From: Hathewaya histolytica
Lineage (GTDB): Bacteria > Bacillota > Clostridia > Clostridiales > Clostridiaceae
Reading direction: 5' to 3'
Length of the DNA: 64,000 nt
Assembly: GCF_901482605.1 (NCBI RefSeq)
Contig: NZ_LR590481.1
Coordinates: 2,046,001 to 2,110,000, forward strand
In this document: positions 1 through 9,719 of the stretch, piece after piece
Layout of the letters: each line of letters starts with the position of its first letter
Numbering within the stretch: the stretch's first letter is position 1
Notes under the pieces: generated by a model
What the model saw: only the letters and a program-made list of their open reading frames with translations
Databases searched by the model: none
What the model was told of the DNA's origin: nothing
Made by a program: the position numbers and the translations under genes

Positions 1-381
1 TATTTTAACTACATCCCCTGTCTTAGGTGAGTGTATCATTTGTCCATTTCCAACATATATACCCACATGACCTGTATGTGGGAATACTAAATCCCCTGGC
101 TGTAAATCATTTTGTGATACCGCAGTTCCAACGTTAATTTGATCATAAGTTGATCTTGGTAATTCTATTCCTGCTGAATTTCTATATACATATTGAACAA
201 ATCCTGAACAATCAAAGCCTTTTGGAGTTGTTCCCCCCCACACATAAGGAGTTCCCATAAACTTTTTTGCATAACTAACTACATCTTGCCCAGTCGCTGC
301 TTGAACTATATTAAATAGTGACGAACCTAGAACTAAGAGTAGAGCCATAAGTACACTTAATACCCTTGTTTTTTTCTTCAT
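1..381 (-). CDS. NlpC/P60 family cell-wall hydrolase, C-terminus cut by window edge
   Basis: The first 127 codons are visible. The protein begins with a signal peptide (MKKKTRVLSVLMALLLVLG, cleavage probably after VQAA) and goes directly into an NlpC/P60 domain. The catalytic cysteine lies in FDCSGFVQYVY and the catalytic histidine in HTGHVGIYVG; the third polar residue is probably the histidine in MIHSPKTG. Family knowledge: secreted gamma-D-glutamyl-diamino acid peptidases that cut peptidoglycan stems. The start is supported by GGAGATGGGATT just upstream of ATG. No SH3 or LysM repeats precede the domain, so this is a short single-domain form unless something lies beyond the edge. Its 5' leader may occupy part of the 471-base gap to the next gene. 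Confidence 0.88.
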   Translation of the reverse strand, partial: MKKKTRVLSVLMALLLVLGSSLFNIVQAATGQDVVSYAKKFMGTPYVWGGTTPKGFDCSGFVQYVYRNSAGIELPRSTYDQINVGTAVSQNDLQPGDLVFPHTGHVGIYVGNGQMIHSPKTGDVVKI

Positions 382-852
382 AATCCCATCTCCTTTATTA
401 ATTGGTATATAATATAATTCTATACCTAAAAGGAAATTCCTTTTTACATATATAAAATTTTACAATATAAGAATCCAACCTTATCCTATGTTCTTGTATT
501 CCTCTGCCATACCTACTTAAACAAGATTCAGAATATATTCTATGGAACTCCATATTAAATTAGCATCGGTTCCCTTAAAATATGTAAATCATGCCCTAAA
601 TCCAGTAGAAACATCGTATACAATCTATATAGTGTAGTGAAATAAATTTTATCAACTTTTCTAATCTATATAGGTATATACAAACATTAAGAAATGCTAT
701 AGAAAAAGTAACTACCTTTTCTACCCAATAAGAACAATTACTAATAATACAATTATATAAATTAACATTTATATAATAATTAACATATTATAAATTGCTA
801 AACGAAACTTGATATTTTATCAAAATTTTAAGTAAAGGAGGCTTATAGGTTT
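382..852. other. 471-base divergent intergenic region, no gene recognised
   Basis: This region separates the minus-strand NlpC/P60 gene from the plus-strand ABC binding-protein gene, so it should hold both promoters. It is AT-rich and has stops in all frames. On the minus strand the stretch from about 620 to 450 is less AT-rich than its flanks and has several short inverted repeats: TATGGA/TCCATA near 540-555, TCTTGT/ACAAGA around 492-530, and an 8-bp arm palindrome at 428-444 (AAAAGGAA a TTCCTTTT). That is suggestive of a structured leader RNA for the hydrolase gene. It does not match the conserved blocks of the c-di-AMP, lysine, c-di-GMP or purine riboswitch classes I compared by eye. Confidence 0.4.
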
Positions 853-1875
853 ATGAGTAAAAAATATTTTAAGAGAATGTTATCTTCCTTTTTAATACTT
901 ATATTAAGTATTTCAGTTACATCTTGCGGAAATAAAAACTCATCTAAAAATAAACTTACGGAAGTAAAAGTCAATGAAGTTGCGCGTTCTATTTTCTATG
1001 CTCCGATGTATGTGGCTATAAATGAAGGTTTATTTGAAAAACAAGGACTAAAAATAAACTTATTTACAGGGCAAGGTGCTGATAAAACTATGCAGCAAGT
1101 TTTAAGTAAGGGATCTGACATAGGTTTATGTGGACCTGAACAAGTCATTTATATATATAACCAAAAAAGAGAAGATCACCCTGTAATATTCTCTGGTCTA
1201 ACACAAAAAGATGGTTCTTTTTTAGTTGGAAGAAAAGAGGATAAGAATTTTAAGTGGGATAATCTAAAAGGGAAAAAAGTAATTGGCGGAAGACCTGGTG
1301 GGATGCCTGAAATGACCTTTGAATATGTACTTAAGCAGAAAGGATTAACCCCAGGTAAAGATGTAGATGTAATTACTAATATAGCTTTCCATGCAACTGC
1401 TGGTGCATTTAAAAGTGGTAATGAAGACTATGCAACCTTATTCGAACCTACTGCTAGTATGTTAAAAAAAGATAATTCTGGTTATGTAGTAGCTTCTATT
1501 GGTGAATTGGCAGGAAATATTCCGTACACTTCATTCTTCGGCACTAAATCTTATTTAGAAAAAAACCCTAAAACTATAGAGTCTTTCACAAGAGCAATTT
1601 ATCAAGGTCAAAAATGGATATATGAACACTCAGATGCAGAAATTATAAAATCCATACAATCCTTTTTTCCTTCTGCTGATAAAGAAATTCTGGTAAATTC
1701 TATAAAAAGTTATAAACAAATAAATGCCTTTGCTAAAGATCCAGTTTTAAAAGAAGAAGAATTAAATAGACTAATGGACATTATTGAAAATTATAAAAAA
1801 GATTTAATAAAAGAAAGGCCTGATTTTAACAAAATTGTGGATAACTCTTTTGCTGAAAAAGTAATGAAAAATTAA
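853..1875 (+). CDS. ABC transporter substrate-binding lipoprotein, SsuA/NMT1-THI5-like
   Basis: 340 residues. An N-terminal lipoprotein signal peptide ends in the lipobox VTSC (Cys about residue 25), followed by an Asn/Lys/Ser linker. The mature part starts EVKVNEVARSIFYAPMYVAI, typical of the NMT1/SsuA/TauA family of periplasmic-binding proteins, with the GL..FTGQGADKTMQQVLSKG ligand-cleft region. The likely partners are the ATPase and permease at 6668-8213, on the same strand but separated by a large convergent gene. Substrate is not readable from sequence: the family takes up sulfonates, nitrate, or thiamin-precursor pyrimidines. No TPP riboswitch precedes the gene, which argues weakly against a thiamin role. 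RBS AAAGGAGG lies 11 nt before ATG. Confidence 0.85.
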   Translation: MSKKYFKRMLSSFLILILSISVTSCGNKNSSKNKLTEVKVNEVARSIFYAPMYVAINEGLFEKQGLKINLFTGQGADKTMQQVLSKGSDIGLCGPEQVIYIYNQKREDHPVIFSGLTQKDGSFLVGRKEDKNFKWDNLKGKKVIGGRPGGMPEMTFEYVLKQKGLTPGKDVDVITNIAFHATAGAFKSGNEDYATLFEPTASMLKKDNSGYVVASIGELAGNIPYTSFFGTKSYLEKNPKTIESFTRAIYQGQKWIYEHSDAEIIKSIQSFFPSADKEILVNSIKSYKQINAFAKDPVLKEEELNRLMDIIENYKKDLIKERPDFNKIVDNSFAEKVMKN

Positions 1876-1893
1876 TTCTAACTATTAAAAAAT

Positions 1894-1956
1894 AAAAGCA
1901 CTAATAATATATCTGATGCAAATCTGCCTTCAGCCTATATTCTTAGTGCTTTTTTA
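1894..1956. terminator. Bidirectional rho-independent terminator
   Basis: Arms AAAGCACTAA and TTAGTGCTTT enclose a long loop, with T6 after the plus-strand arm and an A-rich run before the minus-strand arm. It sits between the convergent genes ending at 1875 and 1976 and can serve both. Confidence 0.75.
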
Positions 1957-1975
1957 CTAATTATTATTTGTAAAA

Positions 1976-4900
1976 CTATTCTTTTGCTGATGCTGCTTCA
2001 CCATAAGCATCTTCTATTTCATTTTTATCTACGTTTAAATTTATGTTTATTGTACTACTCTCTAAGTTTTTAAATGCTGTTGATAACATGAGTTTTATAC
2101 GGTTTATTTGATTTACCTCACTTGCACCTGGATCATAATCTACAGCAACTATATTTGCTTTAGGATATCTTCTTTTTAGTTCTTTTATAACCCCTTTACC
2201 CGTTACATGATTCGGAAGACAAGCAAAAGGTTGTACACAAACTATATTCTCAGTACCACCTTCTATCAATTCTACCATTTCAGCAGTGAGGAACCATCCT
2301 TCCCCTGTCTGGTTTCCCATAGAAATTATAGGCTTTGCTCCTCTAGCTAATTCTTTAATATTGCTTGGTTGAGAAAATCTTGTACTCTGTATAAGTGCTT
2401 TTCTAATAGGTTTTCTGTACATTTCTATATATTTTATAGCAATACTACTCCCTATTTTATTTATAGCACTTCCCCCAAGATATTTATATTTAAAATCTTG
2501 ATCAAAAACACAATATAAGAAAAAGTCGATAAGATCAGGCATAATAGCCTCTCCCCCCTCATTTTCTATAACTTCTACTATATTATTATTTGCATCAGGA
2601 TGAAATTTAACTAATATTTCTCCCACTATACCTACTTTAGGTTTTACTAAATCATTTAACTCCAAATTATCAAACTCTTCTACTATCCTATAAATATTTT
2701 TTGTAAACTCTTTAAAGTTTCCATTTTGAACTGAAACTTTACATTTTTTAACCCACGCCTTATATAACTTATCTGCTGAACCCTTAATTTTCTCGTATGG
2801 TCTTGTTGCATAAAGAACTCTCATAAATAAATCACCATATAAAATTGACATTAAGGATTTTCTAAACATATTAAAACTAAATTTAAATCCTGGGTTACTT
2901 TCAAGTCCACAGGCATTTAAAGATATTACTGGTATATGCTCCATATCAGAGTCTTTCAAAGCCTTTCTTAAAAAAGCTATATAGTTAGTTGCCCGACATC
3001 CCCCACCAGTTTGAGATATTATTACAGATGTATTATTCAGATCATATTCACCTGATTTTAAAGCATTCATTATTTGTCCTATAGTAATTATAGAAGGGTA
3101 ACAGGCATCGTTATTTACATATTTTAATCCCTCTTCTATGTCTTCTTCACTCACTTTAGGTAATACTTTAACATTATATCCTTCAGAATTTAATGCGTTC
3201 TCTAAAAACTGAAAATGAATTGGCGACATTTGCGGTGATAAAATAGTGTGATTCTTTCTCATTTGCTTAGTAAAACTAACCTTCTTAACATAAGAAATAT
3301 TTTTATCACTTTTATTCCCAGTAACCACTCTATTTTCTCTTTCATCAATAGCAGCTTTTAATGATCTAATTCTTATTCTCGCTGCCCCTAAATTATTAAC
3401 TTCATCTATTTTTAGTAGAGTATATATTTTTTCATTTAGTTTTAATATCTCCTCCACTTGATCTGTAGTTACAGCATCAAGTCCACACCCAAAAGAGTTT
3501 AATTGTACTAATTCTAGGTTTGAATTCTGAGCCACTACTGCTGCTGCTCTATAAAGTCTTGAATGGTACATCCATTGGTCCACAACTCTTAAAGGTACAT
3601 TAATTGCCTCTTCATATGCTATAGAATCCTCTGTTAATACGGCCATACCATAAGCTGTTATTAAATTATCTATTCCATGGTTAATTTCTGGATCAATATG
3701 ATATGGACGTCCGCATAATACTATTCCTTTTCTATTATTTTCTTTTAAATATTTTAAAACATCTTTTCCTTTTGCCCTTATATCTTCCTTAAATCTTTTA
3801 TCCTCTTCAAAAGCCTTTTCTATGGCTGAGTTTATTTCAAGTTTATTTATATCAAACTCCTTAAAAGCATTATATAAACATTGTTTAAGTTTTCGTTTAT
3901 TATACAGTGCTAAAAAAGGATTAATAAATTTTATTCCCTTTTCATTTAAAACATCCATATTATTTTTTATCACTTCTGCATATGAGGTTACAATAGGACA
4001 ATTATAGTGATTATCAGCATTTTTATATTCAATTTGTTCGTATACTATGCATGGGTAGAATATATTCTTAACTCCCTTTTGAACTAAATCAATAATATGG
4101 CCGTGAGTTAACTTTGCAGGATAACAAGCTGATTCTGAAGGTATAGTATCCATACCCTTTTCATATATCCTTTTAGATGACCCACTTGAAAGCTGAACTC
4201 TAAATCCTAAACTACTAAAAAAGGTAAACCAAAAGGGATAATTCTCGTACATATTTAAAACTCTTGGTATACCTATAACACCTCTTTTAGCTTCTTTTAT
4301 ATCTAAAGGTTTATATTTAAATATCCTATTATACTTATACTTAAACATATTTGGTATCTCTTCTTTAGTTTTTTCTCCCCTTAAAGGTCTTTCACATCTA
4401 TTCCCTGTTATAAATTCTCCTTCATTAAAACTATTTATAGTAAGAAGGCAGTTATTTGGGCAAAGACCACACCTTCTCATGGTAGTATTTGATTTAAATT
4501 CACCTAGCTCTTTTTCATTTATTAGAGTACTTACATATCCCTCTTTACATCTTTCCCTTGCAATTAAAGCGGCACCAAATGCCCCCATTATTCCTGATAT
4601 ATCTGGCCTTACAACTTTTCTCCCTGATATAAGTTCAAAACTTCTTAAAACCGCATCATTATAAAAAGTTCCACCTTGTACTATAATCTTCTCTCCCATG
4701 TCTCTTGAATCTCTAAGCTTTATTACCTTATATATGGCATTTTTAATAACAGAGTAAGAAAGTCCCGCTGAAATATCTTCCACCGTAGCACCTTCTTTTT
4801 GTGCTTGCTTTACCTTAGAATTCATAAATACTGTACATCTAGATCCTAAATCAACAGGTCTTTTACTAAATAAGGCCTTCTTAGAAAATTCATCTACGGA

Positions 4901-6286
4901 TATTTCTAGTGATTTTGCAAAACTCTCTATAAAAGACCCACATCCTGAAGAACATGCTTCATTAAGCATTATGCTTTGTATAACACCATCTTTTATCTTT
5001 AGACATTTCATATCTTGCCCACCAATGTCTAAAATAAAATCTACACCTTCCAAAAAGAAATTTGCCCCTTTAAAATGAGCTACGGTTTCTATTTCTCCCA
5101 TATCTATCTTCAAAGCTTCTTTTATAAGACCTTCGCCATATCCAGTAACAGTAGAATTTTTAATTTTAACTTTTGAAGGAATTATACTGTAAATTTCTTT
5201 TAAAATATTTATTGTAGCCTTTAAAGGATTTCCCTCATTACTTTTATAATAAGAATACATAAGTTCTCCACTCTCAGATATTAGTGCTGCTTTGGTTGTA
5301 GTCGACCCTGCATCTATCCCTAAAAATGCATTACCTACGTATTCCTTAATGTCCTTCCTTTTAATGCAGTTTTTTTCATGTTCTTTTTTAAACTCTAAAT
5401 AATCTTCTTCTGAATTAAATAGTGGAGGAAGTGAATTTATGTTTTCGGATACATATTCATTTAAATTATGTAATCTATCTAATAAATCTTTTAGATAAAC
5501 GCCTTCACTATTTTCCGCACTTAAAGCAGCTCCAAGGGCTACATATAACTGAGAATTTTCTGGAAAAATAACTTCCTCTTCTTTTAAACCCAAGGTATCT
5601 ATAAACCTTTTTCTAAGTTCTGATAAAAAAAATAAAGGTCCTCCAAGAAAAGCTACATTACCTTTAATAGCTCTCCCACAAGCAAGTCCACTTATAGTTT
5701 GAGTTACAACAGCCTGAAATATAGACACTGCTATATCTTCTTTTCTTGCTCCCTCATTTAAAAGTGGTTGAATATCAGTTTTAGCAAATACACCACATCT
5801 TGCTGCAATGGGATATATAATCTTATAATTTTTAGCAAGTTCATTAAGACCTTTTGGGTCAGTTTTTAAAAGTGTTGCCATTTGATCTATAAATGCTCCT
5901 GTTCCCCCTGCACATGTACCATTCATCCTCTGTTCTATAGTATCTTTCATATAGGTTATCTTTGCATCTTCTCCACCTAACTCTATAGCTACATCTACAT
6001 CCTTTAGATTTTCCTCAATCGCTTCAGTACATGCAATTACTTCTTGTACAAAAGGAACCCCTAACCATTTTGATACTGAAAGTCCACCTGAACCTGTTAT
6101 ACACACCTTTAAATTTTTATTGCCCAATCTATCATAGCAACCAATTAATATATTTTTAACAGAATTTTTAATATCTGAAAAATGACGTTGGTATTTTGAA
6201 TATAAAACGTTTCCAGTCTTACCTAGTAGTACTACCTTTACCGTAGTAGAACCTATATCTAGTCCTAATCTTAAGAGTTTATCCAT
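1976..6286 (-). CDS. Giant acyl-CoA dehydratase activase / HgdB-like fusion protein
   Basis: 1436 residues. Two ASKHA ATPase domains of the BadF/BadG/BcrA/HgdC type come first: [13 protein letters not shown] at the N-terminus with Cys motif CAGGTGAF (about residue 124), and [15 protein letters not shown] (about 322) with CSSGCGSF (about 445). Each Cys is the expected ligand for a bridging 4Fe-4S cluster. Then follow a Cys cluster CGLCPNNC (about 605), a DUF2229-like region, and an HgdB-like part with conserved cysteines ([10 protein letters not shown] near 860, GGGCRATNY near 1100). Family knowledge: activases drive ATP-dependent low-potential electron transfer to dehydratases or double-cubane proteins; the physiological reaction of these giant fusions is not established. 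No dehydratase alpha/beta pair is nearby. It is a single-gene unit between the parts of an ABC transporter. RBS GGAGAAG precedes ATG. Confidence 0.85.
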   Translation of the reverse strand: MDKLLRLGLDIGSTTVKVVLLGKTGNVLYSKYQRHFSDIKNSVKNILIGCYDRLGNKNLKVCITGSGGLSVSKWLGVPFVQEVIACTEAIEENLKDVDVAIELGGEDAKITYMKDTIEQRMNGTCAGGTGAFIDQMATLLKTDPKGLNELAKNYKIIYPIAARCGVFAKTDIQPLLNEGARKEDIAVSIFQAVVTQTISGLACGRAIKGNVAFLGGPLFFLSELRKRFIDTLGLKEEEVIFPENSQLYVALGAALSAENSEGVYLKDLLDRLHNLNEYVSENINSLPPLFNSEEDYLEFKKEHEKNCIKRKDIKEYVGNAFLGIDAGSTTTKAALISESGELMYSYYKSNEGNPLKATINILKEIYSIIPSKVKIKNSTVTGYGEGLIKEALKIDMGEIETVAHFKGANFFLEGVDFILDIGGQDMKCLKIKDGVIQSIMLNEACSSGCGSFIESFAKSLEISVDEFSKKALFSKRPVDLGSRCTVFMNSKVKQAQKEGATVEDISAGLSYSVIKNAIYKVIKLRDSRDMGEKIIVQGGTFYNDAVLRSFELISGRKVVRPDISGIMGAFGAALIARERCKEGYVSTLINEKELGEFKSNTTMRRCGLCPNNCLLTINSFNEGEFITGNRCERPLRGEKTKEEIPNMFKYKYNRIFKYKPLDIKEAKRGVIGIPRVLNMYENYPFWFTFFSSLGFRVQLSSGSSKRIYEKGMDTIPSESACYPAKLTHGHIIDLVQKGVKNIFYPCIVYEQIEYKNADNHYNCPIVTSYAEVIKNNMDVLNEKGIKFINPFLALYNKRKLKQCLYNAFKEFDINKLEINSAIEKAFEEDKRFKEDIRAKGKDVLKYLKENNRKGIVLCGRPYHIDPEINHGIDNLITAYGMAVLTEDSIAYEEAINVPLRVVDQWMYHSRLYRAAAVVAQNSNLELVQLNSFGCGLDAVTTDQVEEILKLNEKIYTLLKIDEVNNLGAARIRIRSLKAAIDERENRVVTGNKSDKNISYVKKVSFTKQMRKNHTILSPQMSPIHFQFLENALNSEGYNVKVLPKVSEEDIEEGLKYVNNDACYPSIITIGQIMNALKSGEYDLNNTSVIISQTGGGCRATNYIAFLRKALKDSDMEHIPVISLNACGLESNPGFKFSFNMFRKSLMSILYGDLFMRVLYATRPYEKIKGSADKLYKAWVKKCKVSVQNGNFKEFTKNIYRIVEEFDNLELNDLVKPKVGIVGEILVKFHPDANNNIVEVIENEGGEAIMPDLIDFFLYCVFDQDFKYKYLGGSAINKIGSSIAIKYIEMYRKPIRKALIQSTRFSQPSNIKELARGAKPIISMGNQTGEGWFLTAEMVELIEGGTENIVCVQPFACLPNHVTGKGVIKELKRRYPKANIVAVDYDPGASEVNQINRIKLMLSTAFKNLESSTININLNVDKNEIEDAYGEAASAKE

Positions 6287-6667
6287 AATACTATCACTTC
6301 TCCATTTAATATTATTTTGTTACATAATAACTATATAAACCTTATATTGAAAATTGCTCCATATTTCTATTATTATAAGGTTTGAAACATTTTTTTTCAA
6401 ATATCATTAATAAACTAATTTGTATGTTTATTATGATATTTGTTTTTTATATTAAATTATCTATTTATATAACAATAATTCTTATTAATATTTGATACTC
6501 TTAATCCTTAGTATATAAATATTTATTGAATGTTAACCAAATGTGACCCTCCCTCATATTTTATTGTATGAGTGTTTATGGTTAAAAAATTAATGATAAT
6601 TTCTAATAGATTAATTTTATAAATAACGTACCATTACATTTTGCTATACAAAAGGAGTTGATATAAT
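6287..6667. other. 381-base divergent intergenic region with a 16-bp inverted repeat
   Basis: It separates the minus-strand activase gene from the plus-strand ABC ATPase gene. It contains an outer inverted repeat (AAACCTTATA ... TATAAGGTTT, about 6336-6383) and a stronger one at 6399-6441. The sequence is otherwise AT-rich with no ORF. No known riboswitch class was recognised. Confidence 0.4.
6399..6448 (+). terminator. Hairpin with T-run in the leader of the ABC ATPase gene (possible attenuator)
   Basis: Arms 6399-6415 and 6426-6441 pair over 16 bp with one bulged base, and a T6 run follows on the plus strand (6443-6448). There is no plus-strand gene just upstream to terminate, so it may be an attenuator or block readthrough into the ABC operon. 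Confidence 0.4.
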
Positions 6668-7429
6668 TTGAATGTAAATATAGATAATATATCCATGACT
6701 TATCATACATTAAAAGGCGAAACTTCAGCTCTAAAAAACATTAATTTTAAAGTAAATGAAGGTGAATTCATAAGTATAATAGGGCCTTCAGGATGTGGTA
6801 AATCAACAGTTTTAAATATTATATCCGGGCTTATTCACCCTACGTCTGGTAATGTATATATAGGTACTAATAAAATAGAAAAACCTACAAACAGCATAGG
6901 CTATATGTTCCAGAAGGATCATCTATTTCCTTGGCTTACTGTATGGGACAATGTATGCTTAGGTTTGAAAATTAAAAATAAATTAGATGATAGTTCAGTA
7001 GATTATATAACCAACCTATTAAAAAAATATGATTTATGGGGATTTAAAGATTTTTTTCCATCAGAACTTTCTGGTGGTATGAGACAAAGAGCAGCTTTAA
7101 TTAGAACATTAGCCTTAAACCCTAAAGTTCTATTATTAGATGAGCCCTTCTCTGCCCTTGATTATCAAACTAGATTAAATATTAGTGATGAAATTTATGA
7201 GATAATAAAAAGAGAAAATAAAACAACTATAATGGTTACCCATGATATAGCTGAAGCTATATCTATGTCAGACAGGTTAATATTATTAACTCCTCGTCCG
7301 GCTACTATAAATAAAAATCTTGAAATTAAATTTGACAATAAATATAATACCCCTTTAAAACGAAGGGAAGCACCTAACTTCAGCACCTACTTTAACTTAT
7401 TTTGGAAGGAGTTGAACAGTTATGAATAA
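6668..7429 (+). CDS. ABC transporter ATP-binding protein, SsuB/TauB-like
   Basis: 253 residues with a complete ABC ATPase signature: Walker A GPSGCGKST, Q-loop MFQKDHLFPW, signature LSGGMRQRAA, Walker B VLLLDEPFSALD and H-loop VTHDIAEA. This is the nitrate/sulfonate/taurine importer ATPase type. The start is TTG at 6668 with AAAGGAG 10 nt upstream; no in-frame ATG lies near. The stop overlaps the permease start by 8 nt, indicating translational coupling. Together with the permease and the lipoprotein at 853 it would make a complete importer, although the lipoprotein is a separate transcription unit. Confidence 0.92.
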   Translation: MNVNIDNISMTYHTLKGETSALKNINFKVNEGEFISIIGPSGCGKSTVLNIISGLIHPTSGNVYIGTNKIEKPTNSIGYMFQKDHLFPWLTVWDNVCLGLKIKNKLDDSSVDYITNLLKKYDLWGFKDFFPSELSGGMRQRAALIRTLALNPKVLLLDEPFSALDYQTRLNISDEIYEIIKRENKTTIMVTHDIAEAISMSDRLILLTPRPATINKNLEIKFDNKYNTPLKRREAPNFSTYFNLFWKELNSYE

Positions 7430-8213
7430 CTATAGCGAAGAACATTTGGAATACTTAAGAAAAATTAAAAATAGAAAAAGAAAAGTTTTAATAACTAGGA
7501 TATCTTTATTAATATTTATTTTTGGACTTTGGGAAATTGCCGGAAATTTAAATTGGATAGATCCTTTCCTAACAAGTACACCTTCTAGGATGATTAAAAG
7601 TTTCATAAAGATTTACAATGAAGGCACTTTATTAAATCATGTGCTTATAACTTGTTTTGAAACTATATTAGGTTTTATATTAGGTACTATTTTAGGAACA
7701 TTCATAGCTATTGTTTTATGGTGGTCTGAGTTTTTATGTGAGGTATTAGATCCTTACCTTGTAGTATTAAATGCCCTACCCAAAGTTGCTCTAGCCCCAA
7801 TTATTATATTTTGGGTAGGCAATGGAGTAACTGCGATTATTGTAATTGCTCTCCTAATTTCCATTGTAGTTACAATAATAGGAGTTTTATCTGGTTTTAA
7901 TGATGTAGACAAAGAAAAAATTAAACTTTTAAAAACTTTTGGAGCTACTAAATTTCAGATTTTAAAGTATTTAATTATCCCCTCTTCTGTTCCTACATTA
8001 GTATCTTCCTTGAAAATAAATGTAGGTTTATCTTGGGTTGGAGTTATTATGGGTGAATTCCTCGTAGCTAAAGAAGGATTAGGTTTTTTAATTATCTATG
8101 GCGGTCAAGTATCTGAATTAGATATGGTAATGATGAGTGTAATTCTTCTATCTATACTAGCATATTTAATGTATGAAACTGTATCTTTTATAGAAAAAAA
8201 ATTTAGAGCTTAA
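7422..8213 (+). CDS. ABC transporter permease, SsuC/TauC-like
   Basis: 263 residues with about six membrane segments and the BPD_transp_1 fold. The EAA-like loop that contacts the ATPase is visible as LLKTFGATKFQILKYLIIPSSVP. A cytoplasmic basic N-terminus (KNRKRKVL) precedes the first membrane helix. The gene overlaps the ATPase gene by 8 nt and has AAGGAG 10 nt upstream of ATG. It forms the transmembrane part of the putative anion/organosulfur-type importer with the genes at 853 and 6668. Confidence 0.92.
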   Translation: MNNYSEEHLEYLRKIKNRKRKVLITRISLLIFIFGLWEIAGNLNWIDPFLTSTPSRMIKSFIKIYNEGTLLNHVLITCFETILGFILGTILGTFIAIVLWWSEFLCEVLDPYLVVLNALPKVALAPIIIFWVGNGVTAIIVIALLISIVVTIIGVLSGFNDVDKEKIKLLKTFGATKFQILKYLIIPSSVPTLVSSLKINVGLSWVGVIMGEFLVAKEGLGFLIIYGGQVSELDMVMMSVILLSILAYLMYETVSFIEKKFRA

Positions 8214-8292
8214 ATTTAACATTAATGTTTAAATTATCTCAACATGGGCATTATTAAAATAACAAACCTTTCTATGGAATAAGGAGGATAAA

Positions 8293-8643
8293 ATGAGTTA
8301 CTTTAAAAAGGCTAATGATTTTTATAATGCCAAAGAGTACGAAAAGGCAATTACCATGTATGAGAAAGCTCTGAAAACTAATGAAAATGAATCAAGTTCT
8401 CTTTATAATACAGCAGTATGCCATATTAAATTGAAAAATTATTATAAAGCTATTGATTTTCTTAAAAATGCTATAAATTTTAAAAAAGATAGTAAATATG
8501 TTTTTAACTTAGCCTATTGTTACGCAATGCTAAATAATAACCAAAAAGCATTGTACTATTTTAATTTATCTTGGAGCATAAACAATGAAGACAAAGACTG
8601 TGAAAAAGCAATAAAACTAATATTAGAAAATTACAGAAATTAA
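8293..8643 (+). CDS. Small tetratricopeptide-repeat protein
   Basis: 116 residues with about three TPR motifs. The first is A..FYNAKEYEKAITMYEKAL, followed by SSLYNTAVCHIKLKNYYKAI and YVFNLAYCYAMLNNNQKALY. TPRs form helical protein-binding scaffolds, so this is probably an adaptor, but the partner is unknown. No signal peptide or membrane segment is seen. It lies 79 bases after the ABC permease on the same strand and may be read through from that operon, though it has its own strong RBS (AAGGAGG, 5 nt before ATG). Confidence 0.75.
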   Translation: MSYFKKANDFYNAKEYEKAITMYEKALKTNENESSSLYNTAVCHIKLKNYYKAIDFLKNAINFKKDSKYVFNLAYCYAMLNNNQKALYYFNLSWSINNEDKDCEKAIKLILENYRN

Positions 8644-8655
8644 TTTTAATAAATG

Positions 8656-8693
8656 AAAAGCTACTACTTCTTTTTATAAATGTAGTAGCTTTT
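8656..8693. terminator. Bidirectional rho-independent terminator
   Basis: A perfect 12-bp stem AAAAGCTACTAC / GTAGTAGCTTTT around a 14-nt loop lies between the convergent TPR and deacetylase genes. Confidence 0.85.
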
Positions 8694-8699
8694 ACTATG

Positions 8700-9653
8700 C
8701 TAAAATGCTTCATCAAGAGTTTTAAATTTATATCCTTGTGATTTAATATGTTCTATTACCTTTTCTAAGGATCTTACCGTAGTTTGCTTAGTACCTGAAT
8801 CGTGCATTAAAACTACAATGTGTTTTTGAGAACCCATAGTATTTTTAACTTTATTAAACAACTTTTCCTCTGGTATATTTAAGGCTTCCGCATCCCCATT
8901 TAAGCAGTTCCAATCCACAAAGTGAAACCCTTCTTTATTTACCTTTTTTTGATACTCAACCTTATTAAAAGATCCACCTGGAAATCTTACTATCTTTGCA
9001 GGCTCCTCTCCTAAAATTTTTTTTAAAACATTATGACACTTTTTAAAATCCTGAAGCAAATTATTTGGATTTGAATAAATATGTTTATAATCATGAGAGT
9101 AAGTATGATTTGCAACTAAATGGCCTTCCCTTTTTTCTCTTAATATTAAATCACTATTCACTTCAGCCATTTTACCTAAAACAAAAAAAGTTGCTTTTAC
9201 ATCCTTAGATTTTAAAATATTAAGTATCTCTGGGGTTACATTTTTAGTTGGTCCATCATCAAAAGTTAAATAACAAATCTTTTCATCCTTAAACTTCTCA
9301 TTATTCTGTGGTTTTATATTTTCAACATTAGAATTAACCGTATTTTCCTTAGTAAGTTTTTTATTAGTAGTAGAATTAAATGTTTCTAAAGCTTTAGTAC
9401 TAATAGATGCTTTATTGGTTTCTATCTTTAAATCTTCTTTTTTACTATTAATATCATTTACTTTAGCATAAGCCTTTTGACTTTCTGTAGATATATTAAA
9501 AAGCTGACAACCTATAAATATACCTAATGCGAATATACCAAATAAACAACCGGAATATATAAAAAAGTCCATACGCTTATTTCGTCTTTTTATTTTTTCA
9601 TTTAAATTTTTTTTCTTATTTTTAATATTCTCCTTTTCTTTTTCTGACTTCAT
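8700..9653 (-). CDS. Membrane-anchored polysaccharide deacetylase (NodB domain)
   Basis: 317 residues. A Lys/Glu-rich cytoplasmic N-terminus is followed by one membrane segment (about 29-48, FFIYSGCLFGIFALGIFIG), a Ser/Thr/Lys/Asn-rich linker, then a CE4/NodB domain from about residue 125. Metal and catalytic motifs are present: TFDDGPT (Asp-Asp), HTYSHDYKH (metal histidines), RFPGGS, and the C-terminal LMHDSG histidine. Family members remove acetyl groups from peptidoglycan N-acetylglucosamine or N-acetylmuramate, conferring lysozyme resistance or acting in spore cortex. The overall form resembles PgdA/PdaC-type vegetative enzymes more than short spore PdaA. RBS AGGGGGAA. Confidence 0.88.
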   Translation of the reverse strand: MKSEKEKENIKNKKKNLNEKIKRRNKRMDFFIYSGCLFGIFALGIFIGCQLFNISTESQKAYAKVNDINSKKEDLKIETNKASISTKALETFNSTTNKKLTKENTVNSNVENIKPQNNEKFKDEKICYLTFDDGPTKNVTPEILNILKSKDVKATFFVLGKMAEVNSDLILREKREGHLVANHTYSHDYKHIYSNPNNLLQDFKKCHNVLKKILGEEPAKIVRFPGGSFNKVEYQKKVNKEGFHFVDWNCLNGDAEALNIPEEKLFNKVKNTMGSQKHIVVLMHDSGTKQTTVRSLEKVIEHIKSQGYKFKTLDEAF

Positions 9654-9719
9654 TTAAATTCCCCCTAAACAGTTCTTACTAACCATTATACCACTTTTTA
9701 ACTTTTTTAGAACATTTTA

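Noticed and set aside
605-612. GTTTCTAC on the minus strand, as in the purine riboswitch junction
   Set aside because: There is no P1 pairing and too little room upstream for P2 and its loop, so it is a chance match.
853-1875. Thiamin-precursor binding protein (ThiY-like)
   Set aside because: Sequence family fits but there is no TPP riboswitch and no thi gene near, so I kept the neutral SsuA/NMT1 label.
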